This document shows, one piece after another, positions 13,027 through 25,600 of a stretch of DNA of 64,000 bases. Numbering within the stretch: position 1 is the stretch's first letter; each line of letters begins with the position of its first letter. Under the pieces are notes generated by a model. The model did not search any database. It saw nothing but the letters and a program-made list of their open reading frames with translations, and was not told the origin of the DNA. Source of the stretch: Homalodisca vitripennis. Lineage: Eukaryota; Arthropoda; Insecta; Hemiptera; Cicadellidae. Position numbers and translations under genes: made by a program. Location of the stretch: the NCBI RefSeq assembly GCF_021130785.1, contig NC_060207.1, positions 124,001 through 188,000 on the forward strand. The letters are read 5' to 3'.

Positions 13027-16000
13027 TTTATCAACGGATTGAACTACGATGGCTATAAATACACTTCTTGACATGGGGCAGCGCGGCAAACCCAACCATG
13101 GCATAGAAAATATAATTCTTTCAACCAGAAGTACTCACCTACACATAGAGCCTAAAATAAGAACCGTTAGCAATTTTGCTTATCATTTGAAGCTATTATA
13201 TCAGGAGTGTTTGGAATGTCATAGAAAAGGAATATGTGAATATATGTGTCCTGTTTTTCAACAGAAAATTGCGTGCGAAGCCGCGGGTAATTGCTAGTTC
13301 TATATTATGTTGAATGACTGTGTTAATTTTGTATTTTACAAAAATTTTAAAGTTGTTAAAAGTTTCAATTTTTTAAACATTTTACACATTTTGAAAAGTG
13401 ATTGGGTATGTCAGAGGGTTTGACACGAAACAAAGTTAGGGTAATGGTGAAACCTCACTCCAACCTTGATAATGCCGACGGCCATTCCAGACCTCCAGGC
13501 AACCATTGTCTGTTCTACTTGTCCTACTGATATCAACCACTCAACCTGACCTTGGTAACGATACAAGGCATAAGACCTACTTTCACTACAACCAGAGCTG
13601 GTGACGGGTGAAGTTCACCACACACCAAACCTCCAGTCGCCGTTAGGGGCTGCTAGTCATGAAAACGATAAGCCCTAACAGTTTTTTGTAAGTTCTTAAA
13701 GCACTATTTTAGTCTTACAATTCTTTTAAGTAATCGGAATATAATAATAAATAAATGTGCAGACAATTGCATATTTTATTACATCTGATATTAGATCCTG
13801 TGTCTATGGACATTATACTATTCTTAATCTATTTTGTTCAATAAAATTGAAATGTTTACAAAGAAACAAACTCTTGACACTTAAAATTCTACCATATAAC
13901 AGCGAAAGAATAATTTCGCTTACCACCACTTTCTATATAATCGTTTCATCAAAGGAGGAATTGTGAACTAGAAAATGGTATGGCTCTCGAGAGGCTGGAA
14001 GGACATATTTAATAAAAATGTACGATTTTCCTTGTAAGGCAAATATAAAAATTTTATACAACAACAATATTTATAAAATCCTGTATTTTTTACACTTTCA
14101 AACGCTTTCCCCCCTCCCCCTTACGAACACTTCCAATTGGGTGTCACCATAAGAAATACAATAAGTTCATAACAAAAGAATCAAAACTTGAAAATAACGA
14201 ATTCTTTGGCATATAAATGCAATAAAAATAAAAAAATTATGGTTGCCTGTAAAGTCGGTTTTACGGGCGAAGATTTTACGTGACAACGTCTTTTTCTCGG
14301 TAGAATATTTATTGATATGAATATTATTACATTGCACAATAGGAACAAGGAATTGAATGAAAATAAGAATTGCACAAATTTTAACTATAGAAATATATTT
14401 TGTTTACTAAAACATTGTACATAATTTGAAATTAATTAAAATTTTTTATTGTAAATGGTAAAGTTGAATAAAACATTTACTAAAATTGGAATTTGAAATT
14501 CTTGCTAAACACAGTTAAATTCTAACTCCGCGCGTGGTGATTGGTCGGTTTAGTTCGTTTGTTTGGTCGCACTGTTATGACAGGTTAGAGGTTATAATTT
14601 GTTATTTTAAATGTTTGACTAGCAATACGCGCTGTTTCTTCTCAATCGACTGAATTACGATTGATTGCAGAGTGATTTAAACTAATAATTTACTTAACAC
14701 TATCAACATTTGTCAATAGTATGACATAACCTATAAACTCAGTTTCTCAACTTTTGTGTCAATCTAACAATTAATCAATCAATCATAGTTTACGATAATG
14801 AAATATCAGTGTACAATTATTTACCTTTATTGTTGTAGTTGTTGTAAATGGCGAATCTAAGCACTCCACATTTTCACGAATAAACATAGTTATCTGCTTT
14901 ATCCCGTGCGGCGGACCCACAGTTATCTGCTTTATCCCGTGCGGATCCCGTGCGGCGGACCCACTGGACGGGCATCGTAACGTTACCGGGCGTTACACTT
15001 TTTCATGAGTGACTCCGAGCCGCAACCTAATTTGAGACGTTGTCACGTCAAAATACAAAACTATTTATTGTTTTATTGACCTAGGAACGTAAACCGACCA
15101 TTATTCTAACTGCTCGTTTCTGGATTGTAAATAGTCGAAAAAAACAAAAACGCGAACGAACAAAGTATATGTAATCGTGTAGGTTAAATAAAGAATGTCA
15201 GTACGTTATAAATGAAACATTTGATCACAACTTAAAAGAATCAACTTTCGTAAGGCACATATGTAGCCAGCTCAAAAAAAGACTCTCTAGAGTTATTATA
15301 GCGTGTATATATAGGAAAGCCAATATTAATACGTTTTACATATTGTGTTGTTAACCCTAAAATTCCATATGCCACATATATCTAAGTTTTGCATCGGAGT
15401 TATTTTACATAGGTTGTAGTAAACGTATTGTGTAGCTACCAGTATTTTGCCTCCTTTAATTTACTTAACTCTTCCCTGTGCTAATTTCACTGCAATAGAC
15501 CTACCCAAATCGTGTTCCGTAAATATTTTACAACCGTCGCGGTATGCGGACTAATTGCAAGTTATGTATAAATAATCAATAAATATATCAAATTAAGTTT
15601 GATATACGACTGCGGACGATTCCCGCATATCCCCCAGAGCGAAGCCCCAGCGACTGCGTGCCGATGCTCGTATCAATCCCCTATTTGCACAGCCTATTAG
15701 AGTCCGGCACTGCAACCTCTGACATGCGGGCTGCAGGTCATTACCTCTCGAGTTACCGAAAACCGAACGTTTCGGAAGTGTTTGACGTTTCCGCCCAGGT
15801 GACGTCCCGCGCGACTCCCGCTATCGAATGCGGGCGATTATCCTAATTGCGTTCTACCAGTTTACCACAAAAACTCACCGCGTGGAAATTGTTTACAGAT
15901 AATTGGTGTTGTAGCGGTTACTGTCGTTGGGCTATTAACGTCACCCAGGACAGTCGCATGTATTTATTAGTCCTCACATGTCGGTCAGTTACAGCCACGG

Positions 16001-17044
16001 ATTAACTTTACTTTGTTAGCAGTTGTCTTTGCGAAAAGTTACCATTGAGATACAAATGTCAAACTGAGTTGCAAGGTTGTCTTGCAGGGTTGGATGTTGA
16101 CACCATTCCAATGATCGATCCTTCAGAAGATCAGCGGAGGACGCACCGTGTGTTGGCACGTGGTATGATCAAAGATCTTTTCAAGGACCCTTGCAAAATT
16201 AATCAATCAGGAGTGATGATTCAATCTTTAATTCGTTAGTTTGCGATTGCATGATGTTGCATGATAACGTAAATTGATTCTCCAATTGCCCTCTTATGAA
16301 CAATGCCGTACCTGGACGGATGATAGTTATTATTCATAACAATTTGATTTTTCCCTCTTCCCCATTCTTTTGATTAGTCTTATTTTATTTTTTAAATGCA
16401 TATTGTTATCAAAACTTAAGTTATGGTTTTAAGTTGGATATGTGTCGCGACCGCTGCGGCCTCATCCCAGTGAGGAAGGAACAGGAACAGTTGTTCAACG
16501 CAGGATCTGTTCAACCGACCGGCCTCTCAAGCTACCGAACATACTAATTTTTGACGTTATTAGTCCATAACATAGTTGTAAACTCAACGTGGGCTGTAAG
16601 GTAGGCGACGGCTGCCGTGTTGTTGACAAATGTGTTCTGAAGTGCCTCTTCTGAATCTGCAAATGTCCCTCATACGGAAATAACTAATCTTCAAGGATGA
16701 ATATTTCTCATATATACATTAAAACCTATAACATCATCTTCTCGTCAAAATATATTTGTCGGAAACGTTGGTTGGTTTCAGACTAAAACACTGGACTGTA
16801 ACGTCTCCTTAAGACCATCAATCCATCATCGAGGTAGCTATCTAGTCTGCAGTAGATGAAGTGTGACAACAACCAGAGCTGCAAAGAAAGTGTGAGGGCC
16901 CAGGGCATCGCCCATCTCTCCACGTGTGACTGTCAGGTTAATCACACAAGGCCTTCATCGTATACTGTTCTTTCGTATGTCTTTCCCATTATGAAGGAAA
17001 CAGGATTTTTCCGGACATTTGCCATCGTTCAGTGAAACAATAAA
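13027..17044. other. Gene-free DNA
   Basis: No supported gene. Short frames at 13757, 15658 and 16045 lack domains and codon structure. A moderately GC-rich stretch of unknown nature lies at about 13440-13680, and a small local duplication at 14888-14966. Confidence 0.55.
14888..14966. repeat. Short local tandem duplication
   Basis: A 33-bp unit beginning AGTTATCTGCTTTATCCCGT is repeated directly, and the second copy has an internal duplication of the ATCCCGTGCGG part. Confidence 0.85.
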
Positions 17045-17345
17045 TCAGTAACACTACGTTTAGAGATCTGCAATCTGATCTCTTCTTCAGGTAATAACTA
17101 TCCTAATACATAATTAGAAACTAGGTTAAAATAAACAAATCATACCAAAGCGTTGTGGCACGCCTAAGTCAGGAATCACAACCACCATGTTGTTTGTCAA
17201 CTTCACTAACTCTAAAAACATGCACTTAATAAAAAACTATAAACAACACCAATCATTAAAACTGAACTACAGAATACAGGTCACAATACGTCTGCATTCG
17301 TCTACCAACAGCCTACGACTGACCAGAGGGCACTAGCCAATGTCC
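17045..17345 (+). repeat. Dispersed repeat, copy 1
   Basis: Contains CAATCTGATCTCTTCTTCAG followed by AATAACTATCCTAATACATA and then an AAATAAACAAATCAT word. The same order of words recurs at about 35665-35840. Part of it (the CACGCC..AGTCAGGAATCACAACC stretch) recurs in reverse complement near 34430-34470. The 99-bp tandem unit at 33.7-34.1 kb is clearly related to its start. No coding capacity; probably a non-autonomous mobile element. Confidence 0.55.
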
Positions 17346-20300
17346 AATTGTTTTTTCCAATATGTTCGCGTTGGTCATAATAAAAGAATGTTACAAACAC
17401 GCTCAAAGTCGGAAAAGATAGTAATATGAAATCAACCTGACTGTGTCAAAGAGAATGAACGAAAGTCTGTCCAAAGGTCGGAATATTTCAATGTCTAAAT
17501 GAAGCCATATCAATTAAATTTAATAAAACTGTCGGTGACTAGCAGTAACCCGCTTCTTTGCACGGAATTAAGTTGTAGTGTGTTACACGTTTATGACCGC
17601 TGCTGGTTCGGGGTATTTATATTTACGAAAATGATGAATTTGCCTTGATTCCACGATCAAAAGAATACGTTTAAAAAGTGTATATTTGTGTCTTTGTTCT
17701 TAGTATTTCTGTTTCATAGTTGATTTAACCTTGTTTCTCGATTAACACATATACATCACAGATTAGAAATGCTTACTTCTGTGAAAAGACAGCTATGATG
17801 GGTTTTAGAACAGTCTTTAAATTTATAAAAGGGATTTTGTAAAAGTTTTATAAATCTGGAGGGATTTTGAAGTAATAATAATCTTATATACAGGAAGGAA
17901 AGCGCTTGTACAATTTCAGTACAATCCGGTAAAGAGCAGTTCGCGCGAAAGCAAACAAAGACACTTTAGCATTTATAATATTATTGCCATACAATTAAAT
18001 ATTGTGAATTTAAGTGCAGAAAAGAGATCTGAACTGTTTTACTATAATACAATAATATTGTTATTTGTATGCTAACTACATATCTAAAATATCTTAGAAA
18101 ATACCAAAATGTTTCTTAAGTACATTTAAAAATATATATTTCAAACGTTATACATTTTAAAAGAGGTATTGAAAAACGAAATGTTAAATAAGGGATTTGT
18201 TAAATCTATTTATATCGGCAATCATCACACTCTAAGTGATCTAGGTTTGAAACTTTAAAGGGTGGGGTTTTAAGTTAGGAACTCTTAACTAAGAAAGGTA
18301 TGTCTTAAGGAACAGTTTGATTATTTTAAATTGTAGCTTATCATTTCAATATAATTTGTTAAAAAATAAAAATAATGTGGCAACACTGATTGTATAGATA
18401 AACCTAATATAGTGTGATTTAGTAGATGACCTATAAATAAAGTCCAAATATTGGACCACTTCATTATCGGCACAAACGACAGCTCGCTGTTTAACAAATG
18501 ACGTGCTCGCATCGTTGACGGCTCGGCGAGCAAAACGATGTTAACGAGAAAAACAACAATAGAGTCGGATCGCCAAAAATAACAAACGCAGTTGCATAAT
18601 GCGACGGCGGTCGGACATTGTAGGCTACAAATTGGGAGGCGTGAGCTAGCGAGAGAGTGATCCCCGAACTAACGTTGACACTGCTGTAATGATGTCGCGT
18701 GCCGTGCGACGAGCGTGCGACCAGCGTGCGACCGGGCCCCTGCTGAGCCATTCAGGCCGCCATTAGATCCTTGTTTGCCGCGTCTTCTGATACCACAGCC
18801 TCCCTGCCAGGCCCGGGGGTGTCTCTGTCAAGGCCATGCGATGGGGAGGCGCGGGAGGTCTAACTCATTGTGCAATAGCTACGGATCACATTTATAGTAG
18901 GAATTTATGAGACTAACAAACATTGTTATTATACTACCCACAGCTTATGTGTGTTCATTATTCCTATTACGTCGTTGGCATGCAAGTTTTTCTTCCCAAA
19001 ATGTTGATTAAAATGGAGCTATTACGAGCTAATACTATTATTATTATGGAGCTCTCGTATGTTAATCGTAAATTTCTTTTGGGACTATTTTTTTATTGTT
19101 GCCTGTGTATTGTGATCATTTAGATATGCTTAACAATATTTGGTTTTTGGCAGAAATACGGTCAAAGCTTTTTTTGGATTTATTAATTTAACTCATTTAG
19201 TTCTATAATAAAAAGATATGAAATCTAAATCTCCAGAATACTATAATAATCTAAAAATGTAATTAATTGATAATATGGAAGATAACAGATTATGTTTGGT
19301 CAGATACTTATTTAAAATTAACTTATTAATCCGATTGGGAAATAATGAGACCCAGATATGAAAAGTTTAATCTTGTCGTACATCATATAATTGTTTGATA
19401 GTTATAAAGCTATACATAATAAACGATTTCGTTAAAACCTGACTATCTCTTGATAATCGCTTCATTATTATTCTTTGGTTATTTATTTAGTGAACCACAT
19501 ATAATTTTAAGGTTATGTTTATTAAAACAATTTTTAAGAATGGAACTTCAGGCTATTTCGGTTTAGTTTCAAATATTAAATACTTTAATTTTCCTTGCCT
19601 GAAAGCAGGCTCATAAGACAGGGTTAGTATGAGAAGTCAGCAGGGGTGTCCCCTGGTTATTTACTAAAAGAGATTCTGCTCTTAAAAAGGGACGACAGCG
19701 AGAAAGTCGTCACTGTAATATTTCCGATAAATGATCGACAGCCTGTTATCGCGCGCTTATCATACTACGACAATAATTAGGGACGGATTGTTTTTCTTTC
19801 TACGCTAACAACCCCTCCCCTCACCTCTCGCCGTAATCTTCTACACCACTCCCCAAAGCTGGCTGAGAACGTCTTCCGATTTTTCCCCGCTTCCGATAAA
19901 AACATCGCTCCCCCGCTCTTACAGCGTAATGTGTTCATTTGCTTCTTTCTCCAATTACTAACGAACGAGCGAGCGCTGTTAAGGGTCTGCGGGCCTGCAG
20001 GGTGTGCTCTCGGGCCGCGCTCGCTGAGTCGCGCTCAGTTGTGCACTTCCCAGCTCCCAGCCGAGCTCGTCTCTCTCCTCTCCTCTCTTAGCATTTATAT
20101 ACCATCTTCAGTAGAAACCGAGGCGAGTTTTCAAACAAATATGATTCGGTGTCGCGATGTTATAATTTAAGGCTTGACTTTTAAAACGCATTAATGTTTG
20201 ACCGAGTCAACATTAAAACGCATCACTTGGGGGAGAGTGAGGAGTGGAAAATTTCATTTCTACTGTCTCTCTATCCGAATGTTATTTCTAGAGCGAACTG

Positions 20301-21139
20301 ACATAAATTTGAAATTTCGCATAAAGCTTCATTTCCATACAAGCAACATCGATTTTATCATGTGTCATGAGCGTTAGCGAACATTTTTACATATGCAACC
20401 ATAATGACAACGCGAAAATCACAAAATGTCAAACTTGTAAACAAAGTGAGTATTATTATCATTTCGCATTTTAACAGGTGACATAGTAACGGACGTTATC
20501 TAACTATCCGCAAGATATCGTCAGAAAAATGTAATCTGTAGACTTCATATTTGGTATGAAACAAGAATCAGCCTATTATGGTGCATGGGGTTTGATCGAG
20601 TATAATTGGTACTTGTCATTAAGTAGGATGGCTCAATTTTCTTTATCTGCGCCTTGGATTTTGCATGATATACCGGTGGAACATGGTACATGACAAGTGG
20701 TGTGGCTTACTCTTAACTCTTATTATCGAAACTTTAAGTGAAAAAGTCCAAAAGAGTTGCGAGGTGTTTATTGCATTTTTCCTTACTACTAGGCCTGAGA
20801 TTACTATAAATGTTAGTTTGGCTGGGTAATGAAATTTATATTCCATCGTAAATGGCGTATTTTTTTATATAACAGCACAACCCATGCACACACTTGCCCC
20901 AGTGATATACTGGTGTTACATCCGCACTTAAATATCACTTATATTTAGCGCCTAAGTCGCGTCTGCACCAAAGTATCACCGTTACATTACATTTAAATTA
21001 CAGGCACATTAAAATATCATGTTTATCGGTGTTTTACAGAAAAAGATAGGCTACATTTATCACTCCTTTTTTAAAGTTCGTTTTTGTACATCGTATTTCG
21101 CACGTACATCCCTCCGCCCATACCTTCTTTCCCGTTATA
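17346..21139. other. Gene-free DNA with GC-rich islands
   Basis: No supported gene. GC-rich islands at about 18490-18890 and 19790-20100 interrupt AT-rich sequence. They contain no convincing exon and could be regulatory. A degenerate copy of the CTGTCTCTC / AGCGAACTGACAT dispersed repeat lies at about 20240-20560. Confidence 0.5.
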
Positions 21140-21653
21140 CAGGGTGATTCATGAAGTTCTCCCCCCACTTCTACAGCACATTGTACTAGTAAAAATAAAT
21201 GAAAAATGTTATATAAACATAGGTCCGAAACGCTTCGTTAGCGAGTTACAGCTAGCGAAAAGATTTCGCCTGAATTCCTGGGTAAAGAGTAAAATAAAGC
21301 CATACTGAACCTTTTGGAAAGGTTAATTAAGTAAGAAATATCGTGGATTCTATGTAATTTTTTTTTTTTAACCTGATAAAGCTAATAAAAATAGGTTTCA
21401 GAACTGTACCCTGTAGTAGTTTTTTGAGGGATTCAGGGTTAAATGCCCAAAAACATTGGGGCACGAAACAATGTTTTTTTTTAAGTTTGATGTACAATAA
21501 CTTTGTTAAATTGGTAATAAATACATAAAATCAACAAACAAACATTTAATTGTAGAGAATTTAATTCTGAGAAAATTGATATAATCAAAGTCTAAAATAA
21601 AACAGAAATAAGTACCAAAAAAATCGATTTTATTCAGTATAATACATTACTAG
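21140..21653 (+). repeat. Left terminal inverted repeat of the 2.5-kb transposon
   Basis: Matches 23190-23684 in reverse complement along its whole length, down to the inner word ATACATTACTAG. Differences are scattered substitutions and small indels. Confidence 0.9.
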
Positions 21654-22085
21654 CTGTAAAGAAATACCGTACGGTATTTAGTTAAAATAAAACAAAAACA
21701 AAATGTTTGTTCCTTAATGATGAGATCAATTGAGAAAACAAGATTAACTGTTAAATAAATTTGTTTGTAAATAAAAATATCATGTTTTATTACGTTGTAT
21801 TTTTTTTATAAAAATTTACATCAAATGTTTGAAAATAAATGAAGCAAACATTTTCCCATTATTGTTTACTAATCATCGAAATGCAGTTTTTTGTTTTATT
21901 AATTTCTAAGTTGGTTAACGCACGAATAACAGCTGATCAACAATGGTATTCTGTACTGTTACGTTTAGAACTGTGTATTAGTGGTGTTTTGCAAGCTACA
22001 GCAGGAGATCGGGTTCTGTGAATCGTGTTATTAAATGCAATTTTTCTGTGCGATTATAATTCGATTGTTTATTCAGCGAAAAAAA

Positions 22086-23144
22086 ATGCCTTACTTATTT
22101 ACATCAGAGGAATACGCTGATATGGTTTTTATTTTGGGTTACTGTAATGGTAATGCTAGAGCTGCTGTAGAAGAATATGAACTACGTTACCCTAATAGGA
22201 GGATTCCAGATACCAAAAACAATTTCAGGAATTTTTCGTACTCTTCGGGAAACAGGGTCACTACCAAGTACTAGAACCAATTATGAACGACCTGTCCAAC
22301 TTGATGATGATATTGTTATTAATGCTGTTCATCGCAGTCCAGGTGTACACGACGTATTTCTAGGCGGATAGGAGTTTTCGCAGTCAACGGTGTGGAGGTC
22401 ACTTAATCGAAACAAATTTTATCCGTTTCATAAACAAAAGGTTCAACATCTACAGCTAGGGGATGGTCCGCTTCGCTTGGAGTTTTGCAACTTTTTGAAT
22501 ATTAATAATCAACTCTACAAGCGTATTTTGTTTACGGATGAGGCACAATTCACTCGGGATGGTGTCAATAACTTGCACAATGAACACTCATGGGCAGAAG
22601 GAAAATCCACATGAGGTAGTGGAACAGAAACTTTCAACACCGATATTAGCGTCAATGTCTGGTGTTGGCCTTTTGCACAATCGGCTGATTGGACCTTTCA
22701 TATTACCTGGACGCCTAAATGCTGAGTTCTATTTGCATTTCCTTCAAGAAGAGTTGCCGCAGCTGTTAGAGAATGTTCCATTACATCTCAGACAAAATTT
22801 GTACTTCCAGCATGACGGAGCACCTCCCCACTTTTCACGTGCCGTTTCTGCTTACTTAAATCATCAATTTCCTGGACACTGGATTGGTCGTGGAGGGCCT
22901 CACCCTTGGCCACCAAGATCACCAGATCTATCTCCATTGGATTATTGCATCTGGGGATGGATGAAAGACATTGTATACAAGACAAAAGTGAATTCTCGTG
23001 ATGAATTAATTGCCCGTATTATGGATTCCGGCTGTGCAGATACAGGGAAGTCCTGAAAAATTAAGAAACGCAACAAAAGCAATACACAAACGTGCTGCAA
23101 AATTTATTGATAATGATGGCCTCATTTTCGAACATCTATTATAA
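22086..23144 (+). pseudogene. Broken transposase (DUF4817 HTH plus DDE/D core)
   Basis: The N-terminal piece (22086-22274) reads as a DUF4817-type helix-turn-helix, with words FTSEEYADMVFILGY and NARAAVEEYELRYPNRRIP. A second helix-turn-helix precedes the VWRSLNRNKFYP-like stretch near 22390. The catalytic core shows ILFTDEAQF (first Asp), YFQHDGAPPHF (second Asp, near 22814) and PRSPDLSPLDY (third acid). There are 41 residues between the second Asp and the Asp of SPLD. The C-terminus ends with FEHLL at 23144, typical of these transposases. Frameshifts near 22250, 22375, 22570 and 23030 break the reading frame, several next to T runs. Function is family-level inference; the copy cannot make a full protein as written. 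Confidence 0.85.
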
Positions 23145-23189
23145 AAAAGGTGCGTACGGTTGGCCCAACCTGATTAATTTTGCTTAAAA

Positions 23190-23684
23190 CTAGTAATGTA
23201 TTATACTGAATAAAATCGATTTTTTGGTACTTATTTATGTTTTATTTTAGACTTTGATTATATCAATTTTCTCAGAATTAAATTCTCTACAATTAATGTC
23301 TGTTGATTTTAATGTATTAATTACCAATTTAACAAAGTTATTGTACATCAAACTTAAAAAACATTGTTTCGTGCCCCAATTTTTTGCCATTTAACCCTGA
23401 ATCCCTCAAAAACTACTACAGGTACAGTTCTGAAACCTATTTTATTAGCTTCATCAGGTAAAAATACATAAGAATCCACGATATTTCCTTACTTAATTAA
23501 CCTTTCCAAAAGTTCAGTATGGCTTTATTTTACTCTTTACCCAGGAATTCAGGCGAAATATTTCGCTAGCTGTAACTCGCTAACGAAAGCGTTTTCGGAC
23601 CTATGTTTATATAACATTTTTTCATTATTTTTATTAGTACAATGTGCTGTAGAAGTGGCGGGGAGAACTTCATGAATCACCCTG
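23190..23684 (-). repeat. Right terminal inverted repeat of the 2.5-kb transposon
   Basis: Reverse complement of 21140-21653, ending CACCCTG next to the TA target duplication. Confidence 0.9.
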
Positions 23685-23686
23685 TA

Positions 23687-25429
23687 TGTGAGTGTCTGGG
23701 CCACACCCGCACAACGTTAAGGTTATACGATTTGTTGTAGATATACGTATAATAAATTAGTTTTTGGCAAGATTTTATTTTATATATTTGGTATTGTACA
23801 AGAAACGTGTTTGTACAATCTTTATATACAATAAGTACAATCGTCGACTTTGAGTATGCTGTGGTGTGTTATACATTGAACCAAATATTCTATATTCATC
23901 CCTAGGTGATCAAGGGGACAAAGGTATATTATTCGGTGGGTAAGACTTTCGACTGTTTAATTGAGTGTTTAACCTGTTATCAGTAACTTTTATACGATGA
24001 TTACAACCGGTACCTGATCAACAAAGTTTATGATTGTTTAAAGTCTGTTTCACGATACAAACTATATTTTAAAAATTGTCAATAAGCTTTATAAAGTTGC
24101 CCAGTATACACATTTTATACAAATATGCCAATTTTATTTTCCATAGACCATCGCTTTAAATATAGAAAATGGAAAAATCATATAATAATCATAAGACATG
24201 TTTTTCAAAACAATGTTTTCCACTATTCAATTTTGCCGCATCATCACTGATAAAGACAATTAATGTCCAGTATTATACATAAACCTGTATTACATCATAT
24301 TTAGTTTGTATAAACGTTGTGAGTATAATTGAGATCTAGTTAAACGTGAATCAGAAACAAAAATACTTACATTTGATGTATATTAACATCTTTATCATAA
24401 TCGAACGTACAGAACTGTAAGTATGTCGTATTGATGTAGTGTTTCGCTTTTTTCTTCTATGTAAACTAGTGCGTTTATCAATACAATATTAGATGCAATA
24501 TTATTATATCTAGTGAAATATACATTACATGTTCGTACAATGTAATGAAATGAGATACTGTAAAATATTCACACGCGCCAATAACACATGTAGACGAAGG
24601 GTTACACAATACAGGGCCCACCGTCCTCCAGACAAACCAAATACAGCCCATTTGACAGACGTATATAAGTAGGGTAATTTCCTGATTTATTGGAAACGCA
24701 AGCATAAATACATTTTCGAAAACTGATTTGTTACTACATAATTGGTTTTCAGTTAGAATCGTTGTGAATGATTTTTTTTAAGGTTTGTCATACTTCTTTG
24801 AAATATTTCCAAATACAGGGAAACTAGATAAAAAATTACTCCAACAAAAAATACAAACCAATATTATTCCACAAGAAGTGATAGGCAATTTGAAAATGAA
24901 TGTAGGATAATTTAGTAATAAAGCCCAAATAAAGAGATAAGGATACGACTCCATTAGCATATGCATGGAATAAGATTGATGGAATTAATAGCGGTTTTAC
25001 TTTAAATTAAATTTCTTCTATTATTTGTAATTATAGCAATATTATTACTGCAATGTAAAACCCAACAGCAATTCCATACTTTGTGACGATAAATCCTCAT
25101 GCAACTACTGTATGATAAACATGATAATGTAACGCAAGAGACATAAGTGATCCGTTGTAAGATAGGTGGTAAGAGGGTCGGATTGTAGATTAGACTAGAC
25201 GCGTGTGTTGTGGTGTAAGCACTCCATGCCATGGTCGGCTATAACCTCCACTCCACCATCTTAGATCGAATCAGCTGATAACTGTGCGTTGTTTATTGGT
25301 AGACGGCTTCGTAATATTGATAAAGTGAAGTAAACCTAAAAATTTAAAAGATAAGTAACACACATTTGAAAACTTTATATTTACTTTAAAATTTAAATTG
25401 CAGTTACAATTAAGTAATTTTTAATGTGC
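23687..25429. other. Gene-free AT-rich DNA
   Basis: Short frames only (24478-24705, 24778-24966, 25002-25232, all minus), without recognisable motifs. Confidence 0.55.
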
Positions 25430-25600
25430 CAATGGCGCAGTGTAGCGTGTTCAGTGGTTATCGTAAGATAACATAATCAAGCAACGTCGGGCGTGGCTGC
25501 TGCTTGGATGGGTGACCGCTGAGCGATCCTGTCCTTGCAAGCAGCTCGCCTGCCAGGCCATTGGTGGTAGTTCGGAAATCGCCTCTTAGTCCTAACTTAG
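25430..25600 (+). mobile_element. SINE-like element with a 5S rRNA-like core
   Basis: The stretch around 25481-25520 contains AAGCAACGTCGGGCGTGG and CTTGGATGGGTGACCGCT. These match the middle of eukaryotic 5S rRNA, including the internal promoter region. The rest of the 5S gene is missing and the downstream part (GATCCTGTCCTTGCAAGCAG) is unrelated to 5S, so this is not a functional rRNA gene. It fits a 5S-derived SINE. Its ends are not clear. Confidence 0.55.

Larger units (their letters stand above)
21140..23684 (+). mobile_element. Tc1/mariner-superfamily transposon with ~500-bp TIRs
   Basis: The element starts CAGGGTGATTCATGAAG and ends with the reverse complement CTTCATGAATCACCCTG. It is flanked by TA on both sides (21138-21139 and 23685-23686), the duplication expected for IS630/Tc1/mariner insertion. 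The inverted repeats are unusually long: about 514 bp on the left (21140-21653) and about 495 bp on the right (23190-23684), differing by scattered substitutions and small indels. The interior holds one broken transposase gene. The structure is complete, but the copy looks inactive as given. Confidence 0.92.

Noticed and set aside
12862..13104. His/Thr-repeat ORF
   Set aside because: Translation of a TG microsatellite.
18491..18897. Short ORFs in the GC-rich island on both strands
   Set aside because: Open only because GC-rich sequence has few stops; no motif and no splice structure that could be supported.
25470..25530. Functional 5S rRNA gene
   Set aside because: Only the central part matches; both ends of 5S are missing.
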